A stretch of DNA of 64,000 bases from Chryseobacterium sp. SNU WT5 (GTDB lineage: Bacteria > Bacteroidota > Bacteroidia > Flavobacteriales > Weeksellaceae): positions 186,001 through 250,000 of the forward strand of contig NZ_CP041687.1 of NCBI RefSeq assembly GCF_007362475.1, written 5' to 3'. A program made the position numbers and the translations under genes. Shown piece by piece: positions 18,221-28,105 of the stretch. The stretch's first letter is position 1, and every line of letters starts with the position of its first letter. Under the pieces are notes generated by a model. That model saw nothing but the letters and a program-made list of their open reading frames with translations, did no database searches and was not told the origin of the DNA.

Positions 18221-20127
18221 ATGAAAAATCTTAACAAATTTCTAATAACTCTTTTTCTGCTAACTGCTCTTTCTTCCCAAGCTCAAAATAATGCCAGAAA
18301 AGGCTGGGACGGAGTGGTTAAGGGAGGTTCTAAAGTAAATTTGAGCTACTCGTCTGCAATGCCTAGCACCTCGACGAAAGATGCTTATATTCTTAGTTCA
18401 TCTGGAATTAGCGCAGATACATTTATTCCCTTTTCGTTGTTTAGAAAAGGTTGGGATGGAACAGTAAAAGGAGGAAATTTTGGAATAAATATAGGAGGCA
18501 CCTACAGTTTTGGAGGCAATGGTAATCCAAGTGCTACCTTACCAAACGGCTTTGCTATTTTCGGACAAACTACAAGTTCTGTTTCCTATAAAGGGGCCGA
18601 CCCAGAAATCCAAGTTTTAGAATTGGTGGTGGTCCACAAGCCAATTTTAGTTTAGGAGAACACTTTATAATATCACCGATGTTATTGGCAGAATATTTTA
18701 GCTTAACACAAAAAGCGATAAGTGCCGTACAAACCAGTCAAGTAAATGGACAGGCCAAAGAATATATTTTATGGACTCAACCTGAAACAAAAACATCTGG
18801 CTTGAATATCGTTCCCAAAATCAGACTAGAATAGAACTTAACAAAAAGTATAGGTCTATTTGCTGATGGTAGCTATGTCTTCGGGCCGAAAATTGATACC
18901 CAATTAAGCACACTAATTCCGCTGGGAAATCCAAGTCAAAGCGGCCAATATGAATCTCAGCAACTTGATCAAGGAAGGTTGATGAAAAATGAGAAATCAA
19001 GTACGCGCTATAATGCATTAGGCTTTAGTTTCGGAGTAAGTTTTAACTTTGGAGCTGATAAAGGTGGGAATAATATTAATCAACCACAACCTGAGGTAAA
19101 AACTTCAAGTGCCTGCAATTGTGTTGCTCCAACTCCTTTGTACATCAAAGAATATCCATCTTCAGGATTAACACTATCAACATCAAATCCATGGCCCACT
19201 TACATTCCTGTTTCCGATCTAAGTTCTGGAAAAAAGATGCATTTTGCTTTTATGACAGGACCATGTTACAATACAACCTCTAATCCTTGTTACGGCTATT
19301 ACAAAGCCACAGTTAATGGACATTCCGTAAACTCTTCTTCTGTAGGCTACTCAAGCCAGACACACCTTGAAATACCAGTGAATTATCTGGTAGCAGGATT
19401 AAATACAATAACGGTACAGGGAATTTCGGGAACTACGATATGCACCTTAGCTACTTCTACAGTTACCGTTGGGTCTGCACCTTCCTCATCTGGAGCAGTA
19501 ACACTAGTTAAAAATTGTTGCGTAAGCATATCAGGTCCCCAACATACCAGCACTTATACCGGACAAACCAGCTTCACAATGAGCGGATCCGTAACAGGTG
19601 CAGTTTTAGAAATAACTTCTCGAGGCGTCATCAGTTATGAAGCTTTTGTTAATGGGGGAAAAACTGCATGTTACTCCAAACCAATAACGGTAAGACTCGT
19701 TAATAATGTTACGCATTTTGCCATACCAACTTCAACTGTAAACGGAATGCCATTACTATCATATAATCCCAAATTCAATATTGATTGCATGAACCGGGCA
19801 ACAATCAGTATAAAACATAATATTCTTGGAAAAGTACTCGTAGAAGGCCCCGATATTTCAGATAATTGGCCTACTACATCGACATTTGAAAGGAACGGAC
19901 TTTTCACTGAAGATCCTGATAATCATGAATTACTTTCAACGTTCACAAATCCAAACACTAAAGAAATCGTTACAATTAAATCTGTGGTCACTGTAGATGA
20001 AAAAGGGGAAATGAAATTGATGAAAGTTCAAGAAGCTTCATCAACATTAAATGGAATAACAAAACCTTTTAAAGTACTGAATTCAAAAGAACATCAATAC
20101 GTAGGCCACATAACCTTATTAAAATAA
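18221..20127 (+). pseudogene. Disrupted secreted/outer-membrane protein gene with KGWDG repeats
   Basis: One gene appears broken by two lesions. The first open part (18221-18655) has a signal peptide ending ALSSQAQ and two copies of the motif RKGWDGxVKGG at about residues 26-36 and 75-85, followed by beta-barrel-like sequence. Near 18593-18596 a G4 run seems to have lost one G: restoring it makes the frame read SYKGGRPRNPSFRIGGGP and then barrel-like GEHFIISPMLLAEYFSLTQ. A second lesion is an in-frame TAG at 18832-18834 (RLE*NLTKSIGLFADGSYVFG). After that the frame is open to 20127; an ATG at 18979 would allow a 382-residue C-terminal piece that holds a Cys-containing, Ser/Thr-rich beta region. 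Intact length would be about 635 residues. I do not recognise the family. Sequencing error could explain the homopolymer change but hardly both lesions. Confidence 0.72.
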
Positions 20128-20143
20128 CTTTAAATAAAAAATA

Positions 20144-20163
20144 CCTGCAGGAATGCCTGCAGT
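20144..20163 (-). terminator. Hairpin with minus-strand U-tract
   Basis: CTGCAGG-AATG-CCTGCAG (20145-20162), a 7-base-pair stem. The run of As lies on its left, so it would work best as a terminator for leftward transcripts, or as a 3'-end protecting hairpin for the broken gene. Confidence 0.5.
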
Positions 20164-20326
20164 AAAATAAGTGGAACGGATACCAACTGTTAATTTTATA
20201 AAATTGATATTGAATCAATAATCAACCTAAAAATAAAGTCAGATATTAGATCCAGAACTCAAACTCATTATTTATTAATACGAAAGATCTTTTCTCTACC
20301 GAACATACCAACGGGAAAAATCCACT

Positions 20327-20361
20327 AAAGAATCCGCTCTCTATGAAAGCGGATTCTTTTT
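20327..20361 (+). terminator. Strong hairpin terminator
   Basis: AAAGAATCCGCT / AGCGGATTCTTT, a 12-base-pair perfect stem with a 9-base loop followed by T tract. It lies between the broken surface gene and tRNA-Arg. The rest of 20128-20425 shows nothing else recognisable. Confidence 0.85.
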
Positions 20362-20425
20362 GGAACTAAAGGTCTCAAATGTAAGAAACCTATCCCAGGA
20401 ATAATTTACCTTTGAATATAATATC

Positions 20426-20497
20426 GGCTTCATAGTTCAACGGATAGAACAAAAGTTTCCTAAACTTTAGATCCGGGTTCGATTCCCGGTGAAGCTA
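20426..20497 (+). tRNA. tRNA-Arg (anticodon CCT)
   Basis: A 72-base cloverleaf: acceptor GGCTTCA / TGAAGCT (with a G1-U72 pair) and discriminator A; D-arm GTTCAACGGATAGAAC; anticodon stem AAAGT/ACTTT around loop TTCCTAA, giving anticodon CCT; T-arm CCGGG-TTCGATT-CCCGG. CCA is not encoded. A perfect -7 box TACCTTTG lies at 20407-20414. It reads AGG codons. Confidence 0.95.
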
Positions 20498-20604
20498 CTT
20501 TTTAATGTAGTTCACTTTACTACAGCGAAAATCACAAAATGATCAATCAAAAAAATCGACCTTTTAGTTTAATTTTTGAAATTTCACTATTCGATAAATT
20601 GAAT

Positions 20605-21615
20605 TTATTTCTTATCCACCACGATTCGCTCTTTTCTATTCGCCAGTTCCCATGCAGTAGCAAATACCAATTGGGTACGTTTCTTCAAAGCAACATAGTC
20701 AATTTTATCAGGCGTATCGCTTGGCTTATGATAATCTTCATGAATACCATCAAAGTAGAAAATTACCGGAATACCGTTCTTTGCAAAATTGTAGTGATCT
20801 GAGCGATAATACAATCTGTCTTTATCATTGGGATCATCATACTTATAATTTAATTCTAAGTTGACGGTCTCTTTGTTGGCAGCCTCATTTATTTGTTTCA
20901 ATTCCGTGCTCAACATTTCAGATCCGATTACATAAACGTAATCTTTTCCACAGTTTCCCGCATCACAACGTCCAATCATATCGATATTCAAATCTACTAC
21001 TGTATTTGCCATTGGAAAGATGGGATTGTCTGCATAATATTTTGAACCTAAAAGTCCGTGTTCCTCACCAGTTACATGTAAAAACAAAATCGAGCGTTTT
21101 GGACCTTTTCCTGATTTCTTAGCAATCTGAAAAGCTTCTGCCATTTCTAGGAGTGCAACGGTACCACTTCCATCATCATCAGCACCATTGAACACTTGCC
21201 CATTCGACATTCCTACGTGATCGTAATGCGCAGAAACTACAACGATTTCATCCGGCTTCTCCGTTCCTTCAATAAAAGCTAAAATATTTTCAGATTGTGG
21301 TAAATTGCCCCTTCTTCCTTTCATTGCATCTGAAGGAACAGTTTGATAAAATGACGACATTGATTTAGGGTGCGAAATTCCCATTTTTTGATATTGCTCT
21401 ATCAAATAACGACCTGCTTTTTTCTGACCTTCGCTTCCTGTATCTCTTCCTTCCATATCGTCTGCAGCAACGATATAAAGGTGAGTTTTTAAGTCATCAG
21501 AGGTGATAGATTCCATTGATCTTTTAAACGGTGTTCCCGAATAAGAAAGGTTTGCAGCACAACTTTGCAGGAGCGCAAAAGCTAAGGGAAGTAATAGATA
21601 CTTAGAGTTTTTCAT
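20605..21615 (-). CDS. M28 family zinc aminopeptidase lipoprotein
   Basis: A 336-residue exported metallopeptidase. The lipobox LQSC places the lipidated Cys at residue 19. The M28 dizinc site is complete: HYDHVG (first His), NGADDDGSG (bridging Asp), TGEEHGLLGS (Glu general base and Glu ligand), NIDMIGR (Asp ligand) and EDYHKPSDT (His ligand). Such enzymes release N-terminal amino acids from peptides outside the cytoplasm or in the periplasm. It is a single-gene unit. Confidence 0.93.
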   Translation of the reverse strand: MKNSKYLLLPLAFALLQSCAANLSYSGTPFKRSMESITSDDLKTHLYIVAADDMEGRDTGSEGQKKAGRYLIEQYQKMGISHPKSMSSFYQTVPSDAMKGRRGNLPQSENILAFIEGTEKPDEIVVVSAHYDHVGMSNGQVFNGADDDGSGTVALLEMAEAFQIAKKSGKGPKRSILFLHVTGEEHGLLGSKYYADNPIFPMANTVVDLNIDMIGRCDAGNCGKDYVYVIGSEMLSTELKQINEAANKETVNLELNYKYDDPNDKDRLYYRSDHYNFAKNGIPVIFYFDGIHEDYHKPSDTPDKIDYVALKKRTQLVFATAWELANRKERIVVDKK

Positions 21616-22118
21616 GAATTAAATTTAATTTTCAATTTTTAAATATAAGTTTAATTTTCAAATAATTAATGAATTCTAAATCATAACTCTATTACACTGC
21701 GATTACATAAGCGATTTTAGTCAAAATATACATTTTTACGTATTCATAATGAGATATTTACACTCATTAAATCTAAAAATCTTTTTATTTTTCCTAAAGT
21801 AGATCATCTCAATTAAAAATTGATTTGATAATGATATACCCTTCCTTAAATTTATAAAAATTTCTTGGCACAAGAAAGTGAATCTTTTAAAAATGGGCTG
21901 GATGCAGCGATTTACACTCGAAAACGGTAATTAATTAAGTGCTGTCGACTGTTCTTTCTTAATTTTCGCGCGATGCGTTGCAGTATTTTAAATATGAGAG
22001 AAATACTGGCTATTGTTGAAGCTTCCTTGCGATTTATGGCTCCACTTCTTTACCTATCAATTTCTAAATGGGTGAGCGAACAGATTTGTATATTAATGGA
22101 AGTGACGCAGACTGTTGA
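21616..22118. other. 503-base gap, no supported gene
   Basis: AT-rich up to about 21,840, then less so. A plus-strand stretch near 21,869-21,930 reads AQESESFKNGLDAAIYTRKR before a stop and a 49-codon ORF spans 21973-22122, but neither has a credible start context or family. The right half may be remnant coding DNA; I see no promoter, RNA gene or repeat here. Confidence 0.4.
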
Positions 22119-23537
22119 CTAACATTCCGCAACGTTAACTGCGATCGCGAGACCGCCTTCCGAGGTTTCTTTGAAGCGGTCATTCATACTTTGAGCAGTT
22201 TCCCACATCGATTGAATAACCTCGTCTAAAGTGACTCTAGCTTTGCTCGGATCGGATTCTAAGGCGATATTCGCTGCGGTGATCGCTTTCATGGCACCCA
22301 TAGAATTACGCTCGATACACGGGATCTGCACCAGTCCACCGATCGGATCACACGTCATTCCGAGGTGATGTTCCATGGCAATTTCGGCAGCCATCTGAAC
22401 TTGACCCGGCGTACCACCCATGATTTCAGTAAGTCCAGCTGCTGCCATTGCAGAGGAAACGCCAATCTCCGCCTGACAACCTCCCATCGCCGCAGAAATG
22501 GTAGCATTCTTTTTAAAAAGCGTTCCGATTTCGCCTGCTACCAAAAGGAACCGAATCACGTTTTCATCACTTTTAAATGCTGTGAAACATTGAGAATACA
22601 TAAGAACAGCAGGAATAACGCCACTTGCACCATTAGTGGGAGCCGTAATAATCCGACCGAAACTTGCATTTTCTTCGTTTACTGCCAACGCAAAACAGGA
22701 AACCCATTTGTTGATATTAGTGAAACTTAAATCAGCATCTACCAAATATTGATACCATTCCTGAATACTTTTATAGATATTTTCACCAAGCAACTTTCTA
22801 TTTAATCCAGCCGCACGGCGTGTAACATTGAGTCCACCCGGGAGAACACCTTCCTTATTGACCCCTTTATAAATACACTCTTTGATCTGTTTCCAAATAT
22901 AAAGAGCTTCTTTTTCTGTTTCTTCTTTGGTTCTCCAGGATTCTTCATTAAGGAAAACGAGATCCGAAATTTTACCTAATCCGAGTTTAGCTATATTTTT
23001 GTCAATATCTTTACCGTTGTGGCAAGGATACAAAGTTCTGGTACAATTGTTTTCGTAGGAATGTTCTTCCTGCGTAGCGATAAATCCACCACCCACGGAA
23101 TAATAATCCTGAACAAGTTCTTCTCCATTTTCAAATACAGCTTTGAAAATCATTCCGTTTGGATGAAAATCCAGCGATTTCTTTTTATTTAAAATTAAAT
23201 GATGTCCGTAAATGAATGGAATTGCTTTTTCTCCATTAAGATTTAAACTGTTCGATGATTTAATAACTGCTATTTTTTCATCAATTTTTGAAGTATCAAT
23301 AAGTTTGAAATTCTCTCCAGAAAGTCCAAGCATGCCTGCGATATCTGTTCCGTGACCAATTCCTGTTTTAGCAAGCGAGCCAAAAAACTCTACATAGACT
23401 TCCTTAACTTCTGAAATTTGATGATCTGTTTTAATTTTCCTTATAAAACTTTCCGCTGCATTCCACGGCCCCATTGTATGTGAACTTGATGGTCCGATCC
23501 CTACCTTTATAATTTCAAAAACGCTTATTGATTCCAT
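22119..23537 (-). CDS. sdaA: L-serine ammonia-lyase (iron-sulfur type)
   Basis: Deaminates L-serine to pyruvate and ammonia using a labile [4Fe-4S] cluster. The 472-residue single chain contains the beta domain (starting [25 protein letters not shown]) and alpha domain ([17 protein letters not shown], then [22 protein letters not shown]) with the cluster-binding cysteines in the latter segments. Length and fusion order match E. coli SdaA/SdaB. It has no partner gene nearby. Confidence 0.95.
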   Translation of the reverse strand: MESISVFEIIKVGIGPSSSHTMGPWNAAESFIRKIKTDHQISEVKEVYVEFFGSLAKTGIGHGTDIAGMLGLSGENFKLIDTSKIDEKIAVIKSSNSLNLNGEKAIPFIYGHHLILNKKKSLDFHPNGMIFKAVFENGEELVQDYYSVGGGFIATQEEHSYENNCTRTLYPCHNGKDIDKNIAKLGLGKISDLVFLNEESWRTKEETEKEALYIWKQIKECIYKGVNKEGVLPGGLNVTRRAAGLNRKLLGENIYKSIQEWYQYLVDADLSFTNINKWVSCFALAVNEENASFGRIITAPTNGASGVIPAVLMYSQCFTAFKSDENVIRFLLVAGEIGTLFKKNATISAAMGGCQAEIGVSSAMAAAGLTEIMGGTPGQVQMAAEIAMEHHLGMTCDPIGGLVQIPCIERNSMGAMKAITAANIALESDPSKARVTLDEVIQSMWETAQSMNDRFKETSEGGLAIAVNVAEC

Positions 23538-23801
23538 TATTTATTTTCAGTAATGTATTTAAATCCTATTTGACTTTAATACAAAGATAATTCTATTTTT
23601 GATATTTGCTGGAGAGAATTTAATCGAAAATAGTTATTGTATTTCTACAAATATGTTGAAAATTGAAGATTAATATTTTAAAGATCCAGCTATTAGTATG
23701 GTTGTTTTGTAGTCTTGTGAAAATCAAAACTTTCACCTTATTATGCTCATTTTTTTAGTAAAAAATCTGTATAAAACCTTTGTAAAATGAATATCACTGG
23801 A

Positions 23802-24446
23802 TTATTTAAAAATTTCGGCTAATATTTTGGAGACTTGTTTCGGTTTTGTTGCAGGGAAAAGATGCGTACCGTTTTCTACAACATAATCCGGTTTTGAATA
23901 TTTTACGGGAAAAACAATGTCTTTGCTTCCTAAAACCTGTATTACTTTTGGATTTTCTTTAAATTTCCAGGCAGAGACTTTCTCGACGCTCCATTTTAAA
24001 TAATAGGCATCTCTAACCGTAAAATAATCCATTAACTTAGGATTTTTAGGATCCACCAGATTTCTAGCTAATGAATAAATTGCCGCCGACTTAACATTAA
24101 ACATCCTTTGGGGTAAAAACTTGGGAATCCTTGTAAGTTCTCCCAATTTAATAAACCGTGATTTCTCTTTATCAGACTTAATACTTCCTAAGATTACCAC
24201 CTTTTCTGCAGATTTTATTTTGTCAATCTCCTGCACAATAATTCCACCGAACGAATATCCAAGTAATGCGAAGGGTTCACTTTCGTCAATTCTATCAGCC
24301 ATTCTTTTTACATAATGGTGAAAATCCTCGTTGTTTTCAGGCAGGAACCAATCCAGAAATACAACTTCTACATTTTGTGGAAATTCGATTTTCTCTAATA
24401 CTTTGAAGTCGGCACCAAGTCCACTAATCACATACAATTTCATCAT
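23802..24446 (-). CDS. Alpha/beta hydrolase, cytoplasmic
   Basis: A 214-residue hydrolase without a signal peptide. The nucleophile elbow is GYSFGG (Ser near residue 64), an Asp sits in GSKDIVFP (near 174), and the His is in NGTHLFP (near 192), giving a complete triad in family order. The segment ISGLGADFKVLEKI at the start supplies the oxyanion region. Substrate unknown. It follows the YceI genes on the same strand but a terminator at 24459-24484 separates them. M1 or M2 could be the start. Confidence 0.83.
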   Translation of the reverse strand: MMKLYVISGLGADFKVLEKIEFPQNVEVVFLDWFLPENNEDFHHYVKRMADRIDESEPFALLGYSFGGIIVQEIDKIKSAEKVVILGSIKSDKEKSRFIKLGELTRIPKFLPQRMFNVKSAAIYSLARNLVDPKNPKLMDYFTVRDAYYLKWSVEKVSAWKFKENPKVIQVLGSKDIVFPVKYSKPDYVVENGTHLFPATKPKQVSKILAEIFK

Positions 24447-24458
24447 TCAAAAATAAAA

Positions 24459-24484
24459 AAAAGAGCAGACAAAGCCACTCTTTT
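24459..24484 (-). terminator. Terminator after the YceI gene
   Basis: Minus strand AAAAGAG / CTCTTTT stem with additional interior pairing (TGGC...), followed by a U-rich run at 24458-24452. Confidence 0.7.
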
Positions 24485-24504
24485 AAACATAATATAATGT
24501 TAAA

Positions 24505-25071
24505 TTATTTTGCGGTAATGTTGATCATCATATCGATTTCATCTTTTACAATTACATCTTTAGCTGCTGAGGCATAAGCGATTCCAAATTTCTGACGGTC
24601 AAAACTAAACTTGTCCGAAATCATATTGAACACCCCATTATTTAAAGAAATCTTCGCTGGGAAGGAAACTGGACTTGTTATTCCTTTTGCCGTTAGCGTT
24701 CCATTAACCAAATAAGGGAAAGCTTTGTTGTTATTCTTCTTTACGGCAGTAATTTTATAGGTTGCATTTGGAAATTTATCCGTTTCGAAAAAGTCACCAT
24801 TTTTCAAGTGGTTGTTCAGTTTTGCTTGAGAATCACCTGATAAATCAGTTGCATTAATACTGGTCATATCCAAAGCGAAAGTTCCACCCACAATATTATT
24901 TCCTTTCATCACCACATTTCCAGCTGTTAAATTGACCACTCCATTGTGTGATGAGGCTTCGGTTTTCGCTAATTTATAGCCCCACCATTGAACACTGGAA
25001 CTGATAACTTTTTTGGACTGTCCAAACGCGAAACCTCCTGCTAAAAGCGCTGCTAATATTAAGTTCTTCAT
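24505..25071 (-). CDS. YceI family periplasmic protein (copy 1)
   Basis: A 188-residue exported protein with a signal peptide ending near FGQS. It shows the YceI/lipid-binding-like pattern: WWGYKLAKTEASSHNG near the N-terminus, FALDMTSINATDLSG in the centre, HLKNGDFFETDKFPNATYKI, and FSFDRQKFGIAYAS near the end. YceI proteins are lipocalin-like barrels that bind isoprenoid-type lipids. It is 74 bases downstream of a second YceI gene with about the same length, evidently a tandem duplication that has diverged. Confidence 0.9.
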   Translation of the reverse strand: MKNLILAALLAGGFAFGQSKKVISSSVQWWGYKLAKTEASSHNGVVNLTAGNVVMKGNNIVGGTFALDMTSINATDLSGDSQAKLNNHLKNGDFFETDKFPNATYKITAVKKNNNKAFPYLVNGTLTAKGITSPVSFPAKISLNNGVFNMISDKFSFDRQKFGIAYASAAKDVIVKDEIDMMINITAK

Positions 25072-25145
25072 TTATTCTATTTAAATTTTAGCTGCAAAAA
25101 TAAATAAATATTAATGCTATGCTATATTTTAGAAGCTAACAAATA

Positions 25146-25718
25146 TCATTTAGCAGAAATCTTTACATTCATTTGTACGTCGTTGCTGATTAACATATCC
25201 TCGAAAATATTATATTTCAGTCCATAATTTTTTCTATTGAAGGAAAACTGTGCTGAAGCTAACGAATAAACAGAATTATTTTGCGAAATTTTTACCGGAA
25301 ACGAAATACTCTTAGAAATACCCTTGATGGTTAGGACTCCCGTAATTTGATAATTATAAATAGTATGCTTAACTTTCTTTACCGACTTTATTTGAAACGA
25401 CGCTGTTGGAAATTTACTGACATCAAAGAAATCATCACTTTTCAGATGATTTTCCAGCATTTTCTTTTGTTTTGGACTTCCATTCATGTCTTCTGCATCA
25501 ATAGACCCCATGTCCATTAAAAAACTTCCGCCAGTAAGTTCACTGCCATTAAAAATAAGGTTTCCTGATTTCAAACTGACTGTTCCAAAATGTGAAAACG
25601 ATTCTGTTTTAAGCGTTTTGTATGCTTTCCAACGAATTTCTGAAGATAGAATGGTTTTGGATTGGGAAAACAAAGCAATTGTAAATAGAACGTAAAAGAG
25701 AAACAGGATTTTTTTCAT
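25146..25718 (-). CDS. YceI family periplasmic protein (copy 2)
   Basis: A 190-residue paralogue of the preceding gene with its own signal peptide (ending FSQS). It shares the family landmarks WKAYKTLKTESFSHFG, FLMDMGSIDAEDMNG, HLKSDDFFDVSKFPTASFQI and FSFNRKNYGLKYN. The two copies differ at many positions, so the duplication is old. In flavobacteria these proteins could bind quinones or carotenoids; that is inference. It is transcribed ahead of copy 1, probably in the same message. Confidence 0.88.
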   Translation of the reverse strand: MKKILFLFYVLFTIALFSQSKTILSSEIRWKAYKTLKTESFSHFGTVSLKSGNLIFNGSELTGGSFLMDMGSIDAEDMNGSPKQKKMLENHLKSDDFFDVSKFPTASFQIKSVKKVKHTIYNYQITGVLTIKGISKSISFPVKISQNNSVYSLASAQFSFNRKNYGLKYNIFEDMLISNDVQMNVKISAK

Positions 25719-25739
25719 TGTAGAAATAGATTTTATAAA

Positions 25740-25764
25740 AAAACCTCGTTGTAGACGAAGTTTT
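25740..25764 (-). terminator. glk terminator
   Basis: Minus strand AAAACTTCGT-CTACA-ACGAGGTTTT, 10 base pairs with one G-U, then U-tract, eight bases past the glk stop codon. Confidence 0.88.
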
Positions 25765-25771
25765 CAGTTTT

Positions 25772-26821
25772 TTACTCTTGATAGAATGCAGCGTAAGTGG
25801 CTGCACCATTAAGGATCGTCTTTTCATCTTTGATTAAATAAATTGGAATATCCTGAAGAATATTTTCCATTTTATCACTAATGATGAAGTTTTTATAGAA
25901 TTTTTTGTTATTAATAAATGGCTCTAGTAAAACAGGAATTTGACCTGCCAAAAACAAACCTCCGGTTGCTTTCATTTTTAAGACCAAACTGTTTGCTTCG
26001 CGTGCTAAAAATATCAGAAAAGTTTCAATGGTCATAGTACAAATACGGTCTTTATTCTCTAGCGCGCCTTGAATAACTGCATGACAAAAATTATCTGCTT
26101 CGATTTCGGCAGTTAACCACTCCGGTTGCTTCTGCATCTTTACATCACGTAAAAATCGATAGATATTAAATAGTCCTGAAGCAGAAAGAACGGATTCCCA
26201 ACTAACAATACCATAGATTTTTTGAAGAAACGAATAAAATTCAACCTCATCATTTGTACGGGGAGAAAATTCACAATGTCCACCTTCTGTAGCAAAGGGG
26301 CGTAAATAATTTCCATCATAGAACAAAGCTGCTTCGCCCAGACCTTCTCCAGGTGCCAGCAAAACTACATTTCCGGGAGTGAAAACAACAGAATCATGAA
26401 TTTTTACAAATTGACTCTCTTCCACACATTCTATTCCATACGCCGACGCTTCTAAATCATTAATCAATAGAACCTGATCTACACCTGCATCTTTTTTAAT
26501 TTCCTCGGCATCTAACTTCCAAGGGAGACGCACTGGTTCACTTTTACCTCTAATAACTGGACCTGGAACGGCGATCGCAATCTTTGATACGGATGCAATA
26601 GAATGATCCGTCATAAATTTCTTAAGAATATCACTGAAAGATAAAAAATCTTTGGTGGAATAAGCGGTTTCTTTTTTTAAAGAAACTGCTTGGTTTCTAG
26701 AACGGTAATGACCGATGATCGTTTCTTTCTCTCTAATATCTGCGGCAATAACAGATACGTCATTATTGCTTTCGGAATTCAATCCCAGCAGAAAGAGTTT
26801 GAATTTATTTTTAGATTCCAT
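25772..26821 (-). CDS. glk: Glucokinase
   Basis: Phosphorylates glucose to glucose 6-phosphate with ATP. The 349-residue protein has Glk-family segments: phosphate-binding VAVPGP-like AIAVPGPVIRG, LLINDLEASAYGI (catalytic Asp), APGEGLGEA (APGTGLG variant) and TEGGHCEFSPR. The C-terminal GGLFLAGQI helps close the sugar site. A TTG at 26842 could extend the frame seven codons, but that TTG lies inside the -7 box at 26847-26840, so translation most likely starts at the ATG at 26821 (MESKNKFKLF). It is a single-gene unit. Confidence 0.92.
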   Translation of the reverse strand: MESKNKFKLFLLGLNSESNNDVSVIAADIREKETIIGHYRSRNQAVSLKKETAYSTKDFLSFSDILKKFMTDHSIASVSKIAIAVPGPVIRGKSEPVRLPWKLDAEEIKKDAGVDQVLLINDLEASAYGIECVEESQFVKIHDSVVFTPGNVVLLAPGEGLGEAALFYDGNYLRPFATEGGHCEFSPRTNDEVEFYSFLQKIYGIVSWESVLSASGLFNIYRFLRDVKMQKQPEWLTAEIEADNFCHAVIQGALENKDRICTMTIETFLIFLAREANSLVLKMKATGGLFLAGQIPVLLEPFINNKKFYKNFIISDKMENILQDIPIYLIKDEKTILNGAATYAAFYQE

Positions 26822-26839
26822 ATTTGTAAGGTTATCAAC

Positions 26840-26847
26840 CAAAGATA
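26840..26847 (-). promoter_or_regulatory. glk -7 box
   Basis: TATCTTTG on the minus strand (26847-26840), an exact TAnnTTTG. Transcription would start near 26836, giving a 5' leader of about 15 bases and ruling out the upstream TTG start. Confidence 0.7.
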
Positions 26848-26883
26848 ATATAATTGTTTTTAAAAAAGACGTAAAAAATAAAA

Positions 26884-26907
26884 AACCTCCTCGAAAACGA
26901 GAAGGTT
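26884..26907 (-). terminator. Terminator of the outer-membrane protein gene
   Basis: Minus strand AACCTTCTCG-TTTT-CGAGGAGGTT, 10 base pairs with one G-U and then a T-rich tract. Confidence 0.9.
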
Positions 26908-26927
26908 CTTATCCTATTAATGAGGGA

Positions 26928-27509
26928 TTATTTTCCTAATGGTATGTTGTAACCAACACCTACACCGATAGCTCCTGCATTATACTTTTGGCTACCAATT
27001 TCTCCTTTGTCACCTGTAAAGGTTTTCTGATATTGTAAAGAGAAGTTCCAGTCTTGATTATGATAACCGATCTCAGGTTTAATATACAAACCTCCATCGG
27101 GCCTCGCTGTATTGCTTACGTCATTTGAAGCTACTTTATCATCACCAACGATGAAACCATACCCAATGTCAGTTCCTAAATAGAAACCCATTTGCTTTGG
27201 ATAAACTCTGATCAAAGCAGCTACAGGAACAACTCCGAAATCATTATTCTCTAGATTAATTCCATTAACTGTATTCGATTTTCCGAAGAAATGACTATAT
27301 CCAGTCGCGATACCCAAACCAAATCCTGGAGTCACTAAGTTTTGATAAGAAAGATCTAAACCTAAATTACCTCCTGCATTTTCAGCGGGAACTGCAATTC
27401 CACCATTAATTCCGATTTTCATCATATTTCTCATGTCTGCACTTTGTGCACTCAATAATCCTGCGGTTACTAAACCTAAAGCAAAGATTGATTTTTTAAC
27501 TGAATTCAT
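26928..27509 (-). CDS. Outer-membrane beta-barrel (porin family) protein
   Basis: A 193-residue protein with a signal peptide ending LLSAQS and a mature part of alternating beta strands with glycine-rich turns (KIGINGGIAVPAEN, FGLGIATGYSHFF, GFYLGTDIGYGFIVG) and a closing IGVGVGYNIPLGK strand. These are features of small eight-stranded outer-membrane barrels (OMP_b-brl). Role unknown: structural or small-solute pore. Flanked by terminators on both sides, so monocistronic. Confidence 0.82.
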   Translation of the reverse strand: MNSVKKSIFALGLVTAGLLSAQSADMRNMMKIGINGGIAVPAENAGGNLGLDLSYQNLVTPGFGLGIATGYSHFFGKSNTVNGINLENNDFGVVPVAALIRVYPKQMGFYLGTDIGYGFIVGDDKVASNDVSNTARPDGGLYIKPEIGYHNQDWNFSLQYQKTFTGDKGEIGSQKYNAGAIGVGVGYNIPLGK

Positions 27510-27705
27510 AATATTAAATTTTAAGTTTTACGTGGAGTTGCTTGTCAATATCGTGCCAAAAGTGGTAACATGAGTCGCATAATCTTATTTAAAATTTACA
27601 ACAAACTGATTATAAGGTAATTAAAAATCACAAAAAACTAAACGCCTATTTAAATAAAAGAGTTGTTATTTTACATCTAAAGTTACTTCACGGCTATTGA
27701 GCAAA

Positions 27706-27730
27706 AAAAGTCACCTCATCGGTGACTTTT
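27706..27730 (-). terminator. Rhodanese gene terminator
   Basis: AAAAGTCACC-TCATC-GGTGACTTTT, a perfect 10-base-pair stem with a U-tract on the minus strand. Confidence 0.92.
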
Positions 27731-27751
27731 ATATACAATCGAATAATTGTT

Positions 27752-28039
27752 TTATAAATTATCTAAGCTTTGTTTCACGTCTTGATAACCTCCTCCATTA
27801 TAAACATCAGTTAAACCTTGAGATTTAAAATAGTCAACTGCTTTACCACTTCTATTCCCGCTTCTGCAGAAAAAGATTTTAGGACCTGCCAGGTTGGTAA
27901 CTTCTTGTTTTCTATCTTCAATTTCACCAAGAGGAATATTTTGTGCTTTTTCAATTTCGCCATCCATTTCCAATTCCATAGGCTCTCGAACGTCTATTAA
28001 ACTATAATTACCTGATTTTAATACTTCTTCTATTGACAT
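27752..28039 (-). CDS. Rhodanese-like sulfurtransferase
   Basis: A 95-residue single-domain rhodanese. The active-site loop CRSGNRS carries Cys58; LIDVREPMELEM is the conserved N-terminal segment and GGGYQDV is near the C-terminus. The domain is of the PspE/GlpE single-domain type and could carry a persulfide in sulfur transfer. It is cytoplasmic, as no signal peptide is present. A TAAATTTG box on the minus strand at 28084-28077 is its likely promoter, back to back with that of queG. Confidence 0.9.
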   Translation of the reverse strand: MSIEEVLKSGNYSLIDVREPMELEMDGEIEKAQNIPLGEIEDRKQEVTNLAGPKIFFCRSGNRSGKAVDYFKSQGLTDVYNGGGYQDVKQSLDNL

Positions 28040-28105
28040 AATTTAATTTTTTTTTGATCTGGTTAAGTGTAAAGAGCAAATTTATAAAATTATGTTAGTT
28101 TTGCA

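Noticed and set aside
21973-22122. 49-codon frame overlapping the sdaA stop
   Set aside because: No promoter or family likeness; overlaps an established gene on the other strand.
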